NCBI RefSeq assembly: GCF_042684585.1
Contig: NZ_JBHULS010000008.1
Span: 1-64,000 of the forward strand
DNA length: 64,000 bases
Direction: 5' to 3'
Source: Algorimicrobium sediminis
GTDB taxonomy: Bacteria > Bacteroidota > Bacteroidia > Flavobacteriales > Flavobacteriaceae
Translations under genes and position numbers: made by a program
Notes under the pieces: generated by a model
Databases searched by the model: none
Told to the model about the DNA's origin: nothing
The model's input: only the letters and a program-made list of their open reading frames with translations
Shown here: piece after piece, positions 52,511 through 60,775 of the stretch
How positions within the stretch are numbered: the first letter of the stretch is position 1
Layout of the letters: each line of letters begins with the position of its first letter

Positions 52511-54298
52511 TTATCGCACACCGTGCATTAAACGTTTTAATAATGGATTTAATACCACTGAAACTAAACCGACAGCAACAGGTACAATGGCAAAAATTAA
52601 GAAGAATACACCGAGTGAGTATTGTTCAGAAATTTTATCAATCATACCACCCATAGTATTTGCTACTTTTTGCCCAACAGCAATAGCCAAATACCAAACC
52701 CCAAACATAAAACCAATCATTCGGGCAGGCACTAATTTACTTAAGTAGGACAAACCAAGCGGCGATAAACAAAGCTCGCCCATGGTGTGAAATAAATACG
52801 CTAGTATTAAGAAAATCATACTTACAGAGGCTGTTTTTGCTCCTGATGGAATATCGGATGCGCCATAAGCTAAAATAGCAAAACCAAAGCCTAATAATAT
52901 TAAACCAATGGCGTATTTCATAGCAGCACTCGGATTGTATTTACTCTCCCACCACTTTGAAAACAGCGGTGCCAAAGTAATAATGAAAAAGGAATTTAAT
53001 ATCCCAAACCAAGTAGCATCTACACGTAATTCTTCAGAAAATGACTTGTCGTAAATTCTATAAATTACCAACCCCCAAACACCAATAAAAGCAATAGCCA
53101 ACATCACATTGGACAAACCAATTTTAGTAAAGGTTTTCTTAAAGATTAGAATAATAACGTAGGTAATAATAATAAGCGGAATGGTGGTTAAAAGACCATC
53201 AATAATTTTAAAGACCGTAGCTGCACCCCCTACAAGTTCTCGGTTTGTATAATCGCTTGCAAATAAGGTCATGGAGCCCAAAGACTGCTCAAAAAACGCA
53301 AAAAAGAAAACCGTAAATAAGGCAAAAATGGATACGGCTACTAACCTATCGCGAACAATTGGGATGTAGCGTGAAATACGACTAATTAACAGAACCAAAA
53401 ACAAAATTAATGCCGTTAGTACAATAAAGTTAGAACCGGTTAAGCCCATAATCTCGAAAGGCAACATAGATGTTCCGCCAATTTTTTCAAGTGGATCGTT
53501 AAATAAATACAGCAAACCACCCACAGATGACAGAACAATTAAGGCTTTGTCCAGGGTAGTAAATGGATTTAATTTAGAAGCGGCCTCAACCTCTTCTTTT
53601 ACAACTTCTGGGTCCGATGTATCCTCGCCTTCATGAAACACGACATCAACCTTTTTGGTTGGTGCTGCACCTACATCGCCAAATATTTTATGAGCAAATA
53701 AAAATTGCAGCATACCAAGTAGCATAAAAATTCCGGCTAAACCAAAGCCCCAATGCCAACCGTAGTTTTCTGCTAAATACCCACAAAGCATCATTCCAAA
53801 AAATGCACCAGCATTAACACCCATATAAAATATGGTATAAGCACCATCCTTTTTGGACTCTCTGGTTTTGTACATTTCCGAGATAATAGAAGTAATATTA
53901 GGCTTAAAAAAACCAGTTCCCACTACTAACAAAGCCAGACCTAGGTAAAATGAACCGGTGGTTTCGAAAGCCATGGCAGCATGTCCAAGCGTCATGATAA
54001 CACAACCAATAACTACGGCCATACGGTATCCTGTAAACTTATCGGCAATCCAGCCCCCAATAATTGGTGTTAAATATAATAGCGACGCATAGGTACCTAT
54101 TAAAGCTAATGCATGTTCTCGCGGCCAATCCCAACCTGGATTATCGCTCATCATCGGCGCTGTTAAGAAAAGAATAAGCAGGATACGCATGCCATAAAAT
54201 GAAAAACGTTCCCACATTTCAGTAAAAAATAAAATAAAGAGTCCTACCGGGTGGCCAAGAACCGTGTCCTTAAATAGATTTTCAATGTCTGTGTTCAT
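52511..54298 (-). CDS. POT-family peptide:proton symporter, 14-helix form
   Basis: This 595-residue inner-membrane importer of di- and tripeptides is driven by protons. The family motif FTEMWERFSFYGMR is at about 24-37, and GFFKPNITSIISEMY at about 129-143 is the second signature. After helix 6 a hydrophilic loop (PTKKVDVVFHEGEDTSDPE) leads into two added hydrophobic segments (ALIVLSSVGGLLYLF and FIVLTALILFLVLLISRI). These are the HA/HB pair of bacterial POT proteins, so 14 helices are expected. The neighbouring copy lacks them. It is the last gene of a DPP-IV/POT/POT operon. Confidence 0.93.
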   Translation of the reverse strand: MNTDIENLFKDTVLGHPVGLFILFFTEMWERFSFYGMRILLILFLTAPMMSDNPGWDWPREHALALIGTYASLLYLTPIIGGWIADKFTGYRMAVVIGCVIMTLGHAAMAFETTGSFYLGLALLVVGTGFFKPNITSIISEMYKTRESKKDGAYTIFYMGVNAGAFFGMMLCGYLAENYGWHWGFGLAGIFMLLGMLQFLFAHKIFGDVGAAPTKKVDVVFHEGEDTSDPEVVKEEVEAASKLNPFTTLDKALIVLSSVGGLLYLFNDPLEKIGGTSMLPFEIMGLTGSNFIVLTALILFLVLLISRISRYIPIVRDRLVAVSIFALFTVFFFAFFEQSLGSMTLFASDYTNRELVGGAATVFKIIDGLLTTIPLIIITYVIILIFKKTFTKIGLSNVMLAIAFIGVWGLVIYRIYDKSFSEELRVDATWFGILNSFFIITLAPLFSKWWESKYNPSAAMKYAIGLILLGFGFAILAYGASDIPSGAKTASVSMIFLILAYLFHTMGELCLSPLGLSYLSKLVPARMIGFMFGVWYLAIAVGQKVANTMGGMIDKISEQYSLGVFFLIFAIVPVAVGLVSVVLNPLLKRLMHGVR

Positions 54299-54401
54299 AG
54301 TATAATTTATTAGTATATAAAAAGCATATTAATAACGTAGGTGTTTATATGACTGGTGTTTAAAGCCCTCAATGTGCACATTTTAGGCCTAACGCCCGGC
54401 A

Positions 54402-55991
54402 CTACTCCACGCCATGCATTTTCTTTTTAAGCATAGGGTTTAGTAACATCATAATAACAGCTGCAGCGATTGGTATAACGGTAAATATTAAAAAGAAAGT
54501 GGACAAGCCGTATTTTTCAGAAATAGGATCGATGAAACTTCCCGTAAAACCGCCTAGCAAATTAGCAAAGAAATTAGCTGTAAACCAAATACCAAACATA
54601 AGGCTTACAAACTTTACAGGTGCTAATTTACTTACATACGACAAGCCAACTGGCGATACGCACAATTCGCCCAGCGTGTGTAAAAAGTAAGCCGCTACCA
54701 AAAATAATAGGCTAACCGATGCTGTTTTCGCGCCATCTGGAATACCTGCGGCACCATACGCTAACACCCCAAAACCTAAACCAACTAATAGCAAGCCAAT
54801 GGCAAATTTAATAGGCCCAGACGGATTTAATTTACTTTCCCAAAGTTTAGAAAATAAGGGCGCAAATAGAATAATAAACAACGAGTTTAACACCGAAAAC
54901 CACGAAGCTGGTACTTCGGTAGCATCCGATTGGAACTCTCTATTTAGCATCCAGATTACAATACCCCAAATAATTATAAAACTGAAACCTAACAGAATAT
55001 TTGCCAAGGCGTAATTTTGAAAGGTTTGTTTAAATAATAAAATTAAAACCCACGTTATAACTAACATTGGCACCACGGTTATTATGGCATTAACAACCTT
55101 AAAAGTTAGAGCGGCACTGCCCTCTAGACCTCTGTCTGTATAGTCGGCTGCAAACACCGTCATGGAACCACCGGCCTGCTCGAAAGCCCACCAGAAAAAG
55201 ATGACAAACAATGAAAACACACCAATAACCACCATGCGGTCTCTTACAACTTTGGAATTTTCTGCTTCTTCAATAGCATCTTCTATATCGTCGCCAATTT
55301 TCTCAACCCCATCCTCAATAACATCATCAAAATCTGCAGATTGTTTAGGCGATAACCCAATACTTCCAAATATTTTTTGTGTGAAAAAGAATTGTAACAT
55401 GCCTAAAAGCATAAAAATACCTGCTAGACCAAAGCCATAATGCCAGCCTACATTTTCGCCAATGTAGCCGCACAATAAAATGCCTAAAAAAGCACCGGCA
55501 TTAATACCCATATAGAAAATGGTGTATCCAGAATCCTTTTCTTTGCCTTGGTTTTTGTACAACTGTCCTACCATGGACGAAATATTTGGTTTAAAAAAGC
55601 CGTTTCCAACAATTAAAAAGGACAAACCTAGATAAAAGAAAATGGGTGTAATACCCTCTAGAGCCATGGACGCATGACCTAGCGTCATGATAAAGGCACC
55701 CAGCACGACTGCACGCCGGTAGCCCATAAATTTATCAGCAATAAAACCACCTATTATAGGTGTTAGAAAAACAAGACCGGTATACCAACCATATAGCACT
55801 AGGGCATCTGCTCGAGACCATTCCCAACCACCATCTATAAGTGAGGATACCAAGAAAAGAACCAATAAGGCGCGCATACCATAATAAGAAAAACGCTCCC
55901 ACATTTCTGTAAAAAACAATACAAACAATCCAGAAGGATGGCCCAGAACTGTTTTTTGATTCTCAATAGATCCTCCAAATTTATATTCCAT
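54402..55991 (-). CDS. POT-family peptide:proton symporter, 12-helix form
   Basis: This is a 529-residue paralogue of the next gene. FTEMWERFSYYGMR is at about 29-42 and GFFKPNISSMVGQLY at about 131-145. Where the other copy has the HA/HB helix pair, this one has only an acidic linker (DDVIEDGVEKIGDDIEDAIEE) before VVRDRMVVIGVFSLF, so 12 helices are expected. The loss is in frame and the rest of the protein is intact. Together with the peptidase encoded 71 bp upstream it should import the small peptides that enzyme releases. Confidence 0.93.
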   Translation of the reverse strand: MEYKFGGSIENQKTVLGHPSGLFVLFFTEMWERFSYYGMRALLVLFLVSSLIDGGWEWSRADALVLYGWYTGLVFLTPIIGGFIADKFMGYRRAVVLGAFIMTLGHASMALEGITPIFFYLGLSFLIVGNGFFKPNISSMVGQLYKNQGKEKDSGYTIFYMGINAGAFLGILLCGYIGENVGWHYGFGLAGIFMLLGMLQFFFTQKIFGSIGLSPKQSADFDDVIEDGVEKIGDDIEDAIEEAENSKVVRDRMVVIGVFSLFVIFFWWAFEQAGGSMTVFAADYTDRGLEGSAALTFKVVNAIITVVPMLVITWVLILLFKQTFQNYALANILLGFSFIIIWGIVIWMLNREFQSDATEVPASWFSVLNSLFIILFAPLFSKLWESKLNPSGPIKFAIGLLLVGLGFGVLAYGAAGIPDGAKTASVSLLFLVAAYFLHTLGELCVSPVGLSYVSKLAPVKFVSLMFGIWFTANFFANLLGGFTGSFIDPISEKYGLSTFFLIFTVIPIAAAVIMMLLNPMLKKKMHGVE

Positions 55992-56062
55992 AATAAGTAA
56001 TATTAGTTAGTGTTAGTGTTAGTGTAAATTTTTAATTGCTTTAAGCTGTCCTAAAACGCTCT

Positions 56063-58243
56063 TTAATTCCCCAATGTTCTATCAATAAAATTGGTCATTT
56101 TAGTATATAAATGTAATCTGGTATTTCCGCCGTAAATACCATGATTTTTATCCGGATAAATCATCCACTCAAACTGCTTGTTGGCCTGAACTAAAGCTTC
56201 TACCATGCGCATTGTGTTTTGTACATGCACGTTATCATCTCCGGTGCCATGTATTAAAAGGTAGTCGCCTTTCAGTTTGTCTACGTGATTAATAGGCGAA
56301 TTATCGTCGTAACCACTTGGGTTTTCTTGTGGCGTTGTCATGTAGCGCTCGGTATAAATAGTATCGTAAAAGCGCCAGCTTGTAACCGGTGCTACAGCAA
56401 TAGCCATTTTAAAAACATCATTACCCTTCAGTAAGGCGTTACTACTCATAAAACCGCCATAACTCCAACCCCAAATGCCTATTCGGGCGGCATCAATATA
56501 AGCTTGTGCTCCAAGTTTTCTAGCGGCTTCTATTTGATCTGCTACTTCGTATTTACCCAATTCATTTTGTGTTACTTTTTTAAAGTCGGCTCCTTTATAG
56601 CCGGTACCACGCCCATCAATACACACCACAATATATCCTTTTTGTGCTAATAGCTGGTACCAATAATCGTTAGCAGCATGCCAAGAATTTGCAACGCTTT
56701 GAGAACCAGGTCCGGAATACTGATACATAAACAAAGGATAGGTTTTTGTTGCATCGAAGTTTGGTGGTTTTACCATCCACATATTTAAATCGTTACCATT
56801 AACGTGTATGGTTGAAAACTGTTTCTCTGCCATTTGATAATCCGCCAACTTTTCTTGTAATTTGGCGTTATCTTTTATGCGTTTTATTTCTTTTCCATTT
56901 TTAGCGTAATGTAAGGTATACACTGGTGGTGTGGACACACTGGAATAAGTGTTTATAAAGTACGTAAAATCGGCACTAAAGGCAGCACTATTTGTACCCG
57001 TATCAGTAGTTAAACGTGTTTTATTACGACCATTAAGTTTTATGGCATATACATCCCGATTAATAGAGCCATTTTCTGTAGACTGATAAAATATAGTGTT
57101 GTGTTTGTCATCAAACCCATAGTAATTGGTTACTTCCCAATTTCCTTTGGTAACCTGACTAATTAATTCACCTTCTTTGCTGTAGTGATAAATGTGATTA
57201 AAACCATCTTTTTCACTTGTCCAAATAAAACTATTGTCTTTTAAGAATGTTAAATTATCTGTCACATCAATGTAGGCAGAATCGCGCTCCTTTAAAATAA
57301 TTTGAGACTGGTTGGATGCCGCGTTTACAAGCCACAAATCCAATTCATTTTGGTGTCTCTTCATTACCTGTGCGCTTAACAAATCTGGATTGTTAGTCCA
57401 TGTAAGCCTTGGTATGTACAAATCGCTATCCGCGTAGTTAAATTCTACATCTTGCGTGGTATTAGCCGCCACATCGTAAATATGTAAAGACACTTTTGCA
57501 TTGGCCTCCCCCGCTTTTGGATATTTAAATACATGTTGGGTTTGGTACAAATCCGTACCATACACATCCATAGAAAACTCGGGCACTTCCGTTTCATCAA
57601 AACGAATAAATGCTATTTTGTTGCTAGCCGCATTCCATTCAAAAGCTCTTACAAAGGCAAATTCTTCCTCATAAACCCAGTCTGTAATACCATTTATTAT
57701 TTTATTTTTTTCACCATCGAAAGTAATTTGTTGGGTAACACCTGTTTGTAAATCTTTTACAAAAAGGTTATTTTGATAACCATAAGCTATTTTGGTTCCA
57801 TCAGGAGAAAAAGTAGGTTCTTGAATTTTTTCAACAGCCACTAATTCCAGTACGTTGGTATTCAAATTATACACGTAATATTTGCCCAATGTAGAACGTC
57901 TAAAAATAGGCGTTACTTCCGTAGCTAAAAGTATTTGTGTTTCATCTGCACTAAAAGTATAATCGGAAAAGCGATCTAAACCTTCCAAATTGGCAGCATT
58001 TACTAATGTTTTGTTTTTATTTGATGTTTTGTAGTCGTAAACATCTATTTGAGTTGTACCCGACGCCCTGTCAAAATTTAATACGGAATATTGTTTTCCG
58101 TTGTTCATGGAATGCAAGGCATCCAAACGTTCTGTTCTAAAATTTCCGGACCAAATAGCTTCAAGAGAAAACTTTTTATTTTGAGCTGTTGCAAAAAGCC
58201 CTGATATAAAGCAAACTAACAGAAGTTGTTTTGTGTATGTCAT
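56063..58243 (-). CDS. Dipeptidyl peptidase IV-type S9 protease
   Basis: This is a roughly 726-residue secreted serine peptidase that removes N-terminal X-Pro (or X-Ala) dipeptides. It has a signal peptide (MTYTKQLLLVCFISGLFATA), an eight-bladed propeller (about 30-470) and the S9 catalytic domain. The nucleophile motif is GWSYGGF (Ser near 593), Asp lies in HGTGDDNVHVQ and His in DKNHGIYGG. The DW-x-YEEE motif of DPP-IV is visible as DWVYEEEF (substrate N-terminus binding). I start at ATG 58243, because a longer start at 58315 would bury the signal peptide. Two POT transporter genes follow, making a peptide-use operon. Confidence 0.93.
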   Translation of the reverse strand: MTYTKQLLLVCFISGLFATAQNKKFSLEAIWSGNFRTERLDALHSMNNGKQYSVLNFDRASGTTQIDVYDYKTSNKNKTLVNAANLEGLDRFSDYTFSADETQILLATEVTPIFRRSTLGKYYVYNLNTNVLELVAVEKIQEPTFSPDGTKIAYGYQNNLFVKDLQTGVTQQITFDGEKNKIINGITDWVYEEEFAFVRAFEWNAASNKIAFIRFDETEVPEFSMDVYGTDLYQTQHVFKYPKAGEANAKVSLHIYDVAANTTQDVEFNYADSDLYIPRLTWTNNPDLLSAQVMKRHQNELDLWLVNAASNQSQIILKERDSAYIDVTDNLTFLKDNSFIWTSEKDGFNHIYHYSKEGELISQVTKGNWEVTNYYGFDDKHNTIFYQSTENGSINRDVYAIKLNGRNKTRLTTDTGTNSAAFSADFTYFINTYSSVSTPPVYTLHYAKNGKEIKRIKDNAKLQEKLADYQMAEKQFSTIHVNGNDLNMWMVKPPNFDATKTYPLFMYQYSGPGSQSVANSWHAANDYWYQLLAQKGYIVVCIDGRGTGYKGADFKKVTQNELGKYEVADQIEAARKLGAQAYIDAARIGIWGWSYGGFMSSNALLKGNDVFKMAIAVAPVTSWRFYDTIYTERYMTTPQENPSGYDDNSPINHVDKLKGDYLLIHGTGDDNVHVQNTMRMVEALVQANKQFEWMIYPDKNHGIYGGNTRLHLYTKMTNFIDRTLGN

Positions 58244-58353
58244 TAAAAATAAATTTTGGCATAAAATGATGTCAAGTTTACTAAAAAATACGCAAAAAAC
58301 CGTATTTATTAACACTTAAATACAGATAGCCTCCAGAACTCAATCAATAATAC

Positions 58354-58361
58354 TATCTTTG
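58354..58361 (+). promoter_or_regulatory. Candidate -7 box of the HMG-CoA reductase gene
   Basis: TATCTTTG matches TAnnTTTG exactly. The start point would be near 58368, about 13 bases before the ATG. The opposing -7 box for the DPP-IV gene lies at 58367-58374, so the two promoters face away from each other with overlapping start regions. Confidence 0.5.
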
Positions 58362-58366
58362 CCACC

Positions 58367-58374
58367 CAAATATA
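58367..58374 (-). promoter_or_regulatory. Candidate -7 box of the DPP-IV/POT operon
   Basis: The minus strand reads TATATTTG, an exact TAnnTTTG match. Transcription would start near 58360, with a leader of about 117 bases to the chosen start. It sits immediately before the HMG-CoA reductase ATG on the other strand. Confidence 0.45.
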
Positions 58375-58380
58375 ATACAA

Positions 58381-59697
58381 ATGAATACCCCTGTTACTGG
58401 TTTTTCAAAACTATCGAAATCTGAAAAAATTGATTGGATTGTTAGCAATTATTTCACGCATAAACAAGCGGCCAAGGACCTTTTAATGAATTATTGGAAT
58501 GCAGATGCCAAACTTCAGCAACTGCATGATGAGTTTATTGAAAACACCATTACAAACTACTATTTACCTTTTGGCGTAGCACCAAATTTTTTAATAAACG
58601 GGAAGCTTTTAACCATTCCTATGGCTATTGAAGAAAGTTCTGTAGTAGCTGCCGCCAGTAAAGCGGCGAAATTTTGGTTAGATAGAGGGGGCTTTAAAAC
58701 CCAAGTTATTGGTACCACTAAAATTGGACAGGTGCATTTTATGTTTCATGGTGACACCAAAAAACTCGAAACTTTTTTTAACCACATAAAACCACAACTA
58801 CTAGCAGATACCCAAGCCATAACTGCCAATATGAACAAACGCGGTGGTGGTATTTTAGATATAAGCCTACGCGATAAAACAACGGAGTTATCGGGCTATT
58901 ACCAATTGCATGTTTCTTTTGAAACGCTAAATGCTATGGGGGCCAATTTTATAAACTCTTGTTTGGAGCAATTTGCAACCACTTTAAAGCGGGAAGCCTT
59001 GTTATATGAAGGGTTTTCGGAATCGGAAAAGCAGATACAAGTTATTATGAGTATCCTATCTAATTATGTTCCGGAATGTTTGGTACGCGCAGAGGTGTCT
59101 TGTCCTGTTACAGAGTTAACAGATGGTACACATACAAACGCCGAAGCTTTTGCTAAACGTTTTGTTCAAGCCGTTAAAATTGCCGAAATAGAGCCATACC
59201 GTGCAGTAACGCATAATAAAGGTATTATGAATGGCATTGATGCCGTTGTATTAGCTACCGGAAACGATTTTCGCGCCGTAGAAGCTGGCATCCACGCTTA
59301 TGCCGCACGTAATGGCGCATATAGCAGTTTAACCCACGCCGAAATAAACGATGGTATTTTTAGGTTTTGGATTGAAATACCGTTGGCTTTAGGTACCGTA
59401 GGCGGCCTTACTGGCCTACATCCGCTAGTAACATTTGCATTGGAGTTACTACAAAAACCCAGCGCTAAAGAACTTATGGAAATAGTAGCCGTAGCTGGAT
59501 TAGCTCAAAACTTTGCAGCCTTAAAATCGCTTACCACTACAGGTATTCAAGAAGGCCATATGAAAATGCATTTAATGAATATTTTAAACCAGTTTCAAGC
59601 ATCGGATACTGAAAAAAATCAGATTATTGCACACTTTAAAAACCATGTAGTCACCCATAGAGCTGTTGTAGAAGCCCTAGAAAACTTACGGAAGTAA
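58381..59697 (+). CDS. mvaA: Hydroxymethylglutaryl-CoA reductase (class II)
   Basis: This 438-residue enzyme makes mevalonate from HMG-CoA. The substrate-binding MAIEESSVVAAASKAAKFW (about 81-99) is typical of class II enzymes. The catalytic Lys lies in THNKGIMNGIDAV (about 277-289) and the Asp in TGNDFRAVEAG (about 293-303). The Gly-rich GTVGGLTGLHP (about 339-349) is conserved. A His near the C-terminus (KNHVVTHRAVVEAL) fits the catalytic His tail. Class II enzymes were first known as catabolic, but in flavobacteria they serve isoprenoid synthesis through the mevalonate route. The GHMP kinase gene follows after 12 bp. Confidence 0.94.
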   Translation: MNTPVTGFSKLSKSEKIDWIVSNYFTHKQAAKDLLMNYWNADAKLQQLHDEFIENTITNYYLPFGVAPNFLINGKLLTIPMAIEESSVVAAASKAAKFWLDRGGFKTQVIGTTKIGQVHFMFHGDTKKLETFFNHIKPQLLADTQAITANMNKRGGGILDISLRDKTTELSGYYQLHVSFETLNAMGANFINSCLEQFATTLKREALLYEGFSESEKQIQVIMSILSNYVPECLVRAEVSCPVTELTDGTHTNAEAFAKRFVQAVKIAEIEPYRAVTHNKGIMNGIDAVVLATGNDFRAVEAGIHAYAARNGAYSSLTHAEINDGIFRFWIEIPLALGTVGGLTGLHPLVTFALELLQKPSAKELMEIVAVAGLAQNFAALKSLTTTGIQEGHMKMHLMNILNQFQASDTEKNQIIAHFKNHVVTHRAVVEALENLRK

Positions 59698-59709
59698 ATT
59701 AGCAGCGTT

Positions 59710-60612
59710 ATGACAAACTACTACAGCCATGGCAAAGTACTTCTTACAGGAGAATATGTAGTTCTAGACGGCGCGCTAGCCTTGGCACTTCCAACCATAT
59801 ACGGGCAGTCGCTAGCAGTAAGCCCACAAACAACTAACACCATAATTTGGAAAAGCACCGACAACCACAATCAGGTTTGGTTTGAAGAATTGTTTAGCAT
59901 ACAGGCAGACAAAACATTAGTTGCCGCGAGCACACATCCTGTATCCCAACGTTTGAATCAGATTTTAAAGGCCGCTAAAGCACTTAACCCTTCATTTTTA
60001 ACTACGGGTTGCCACGTAACCAGTAAACTTAATTTCCCGAGAAATTGGGGCTTGGGTTCATCTTCAACCCTTATTAATAATATAGCCAATTGGGCGGGCG
60101 TAAACCCTTATATTTTATTGCAGCAAACGTTTGGTGGCAGTGGTTACGATATTGCCTGCGCCCAACATGGTAAGCCTTTAACGTATAACTTAAATAACCA
60201 AACGCGTATAGTTAAGCCCATTGCTTTTAATCCGGTATTTCAATCGGATTTGTATTTCGTTTATTTGAATAAAAAGCAAGACAGCCGCGAAGGCATTGCC
60301 TCGTACAAAGCGGCAAGCCATTATAACAAAAAGGCTGTAGCAGCTATTACCGCTATAACAGATCAAGTTGTTACTTGCAACAATTTAGGGGAATTTCAAG
60401 ATTTAATGGAAAGGCATGAAACCATTATTTCCAATATAATAAAGCAACCACCCGTAAAAACGCGTTTATTTCCCGATTTCCCGGGCGCTATTAAAAGTTT
60501 AGGCGCTTGGGGAGGTGATTTTGTTTTGGTAGCTAGTACTAGCAATCCAGCTACATACTTTGCTAAAAAAGGCTACAAAACCGTGTTACCCTATACCGAT
60601 TTTATTTTATAA
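59710..60612 (+). CDS. GYDIA-type GHMP kinase (mevalonate pathway)
   Basis: This is a 300-residue protein of the GHMP kinase superfamily. HGKVLLTGEYVVLDGALALA (about 7-26) is the N-terminal motif. The ATP-binding motif is WGLGSSSTLINNIA (about 113-126), and GSGYDIACA (about 142-150) gives this subfamily its name. The C-terminal third (GAWGGDFVLVAS, about 261-272) is the expected third motif. Members are found beside HMG-CoA reductase in Bacteroidota and are thought to phosphorylate mevalonate or a later intermediate. Which step is not shown by sequence. The tight 12-bp gap supports a joint pathway. Confidence 0.88.
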   Translation: MTNYYSHGKVLLTGEYVVLDGALALALPTIYGQSLAVSPQTTNTIIWKSTDNHNQVWFEELFSIQADKTLVAASTHPVSQRLNQILKAAKALNPSFLTTGCHVTSKLNFPRNWGLGSSSTLINNIANWAGVNPYILLQQTFGGSGYDIACAQHGKPLTYNLNNQTRIVKPIAFNPVFQSDLYFVYLNKKQDSREGIASYKAASHYNKKAVAAITAITDQVVTCNNLGEFQDLMERHETIISNIIKQPPVKTRLFPDFPGAIKSLGAWGGDFVLVASTSNPATYFAKKGYKTVLPYTDFIL

Positions 60613-60715
60613 AAATCATTAAATAATTTCGTGTATAACAAGTTAGTAATACGTTCAAAAAGTGTGTTTACAACACGGGTAAAAGCCAAATTTGCATACC
60701 TTATTACATAAGCCA

Positions 60716-60747
60716 AAAAAGGGTTTTACACACGTAAAACCCTTTTT
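60716..60747. terminator. Bidirectional terminator
   Basis: A perfect 14-bp stem AAAAAGGGTTTTAC/GTAAAACCCTTTTT has an ACAC tetraloop, with A and T runs on the two sides. It serves both the plus-strand mevalonate genes and the minus-strand foldase gene ending at 60776. Confidence 0.92.
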
Positions 60748-60775
60748 GATTAAAATAATTTAAGTACTAATTAAA

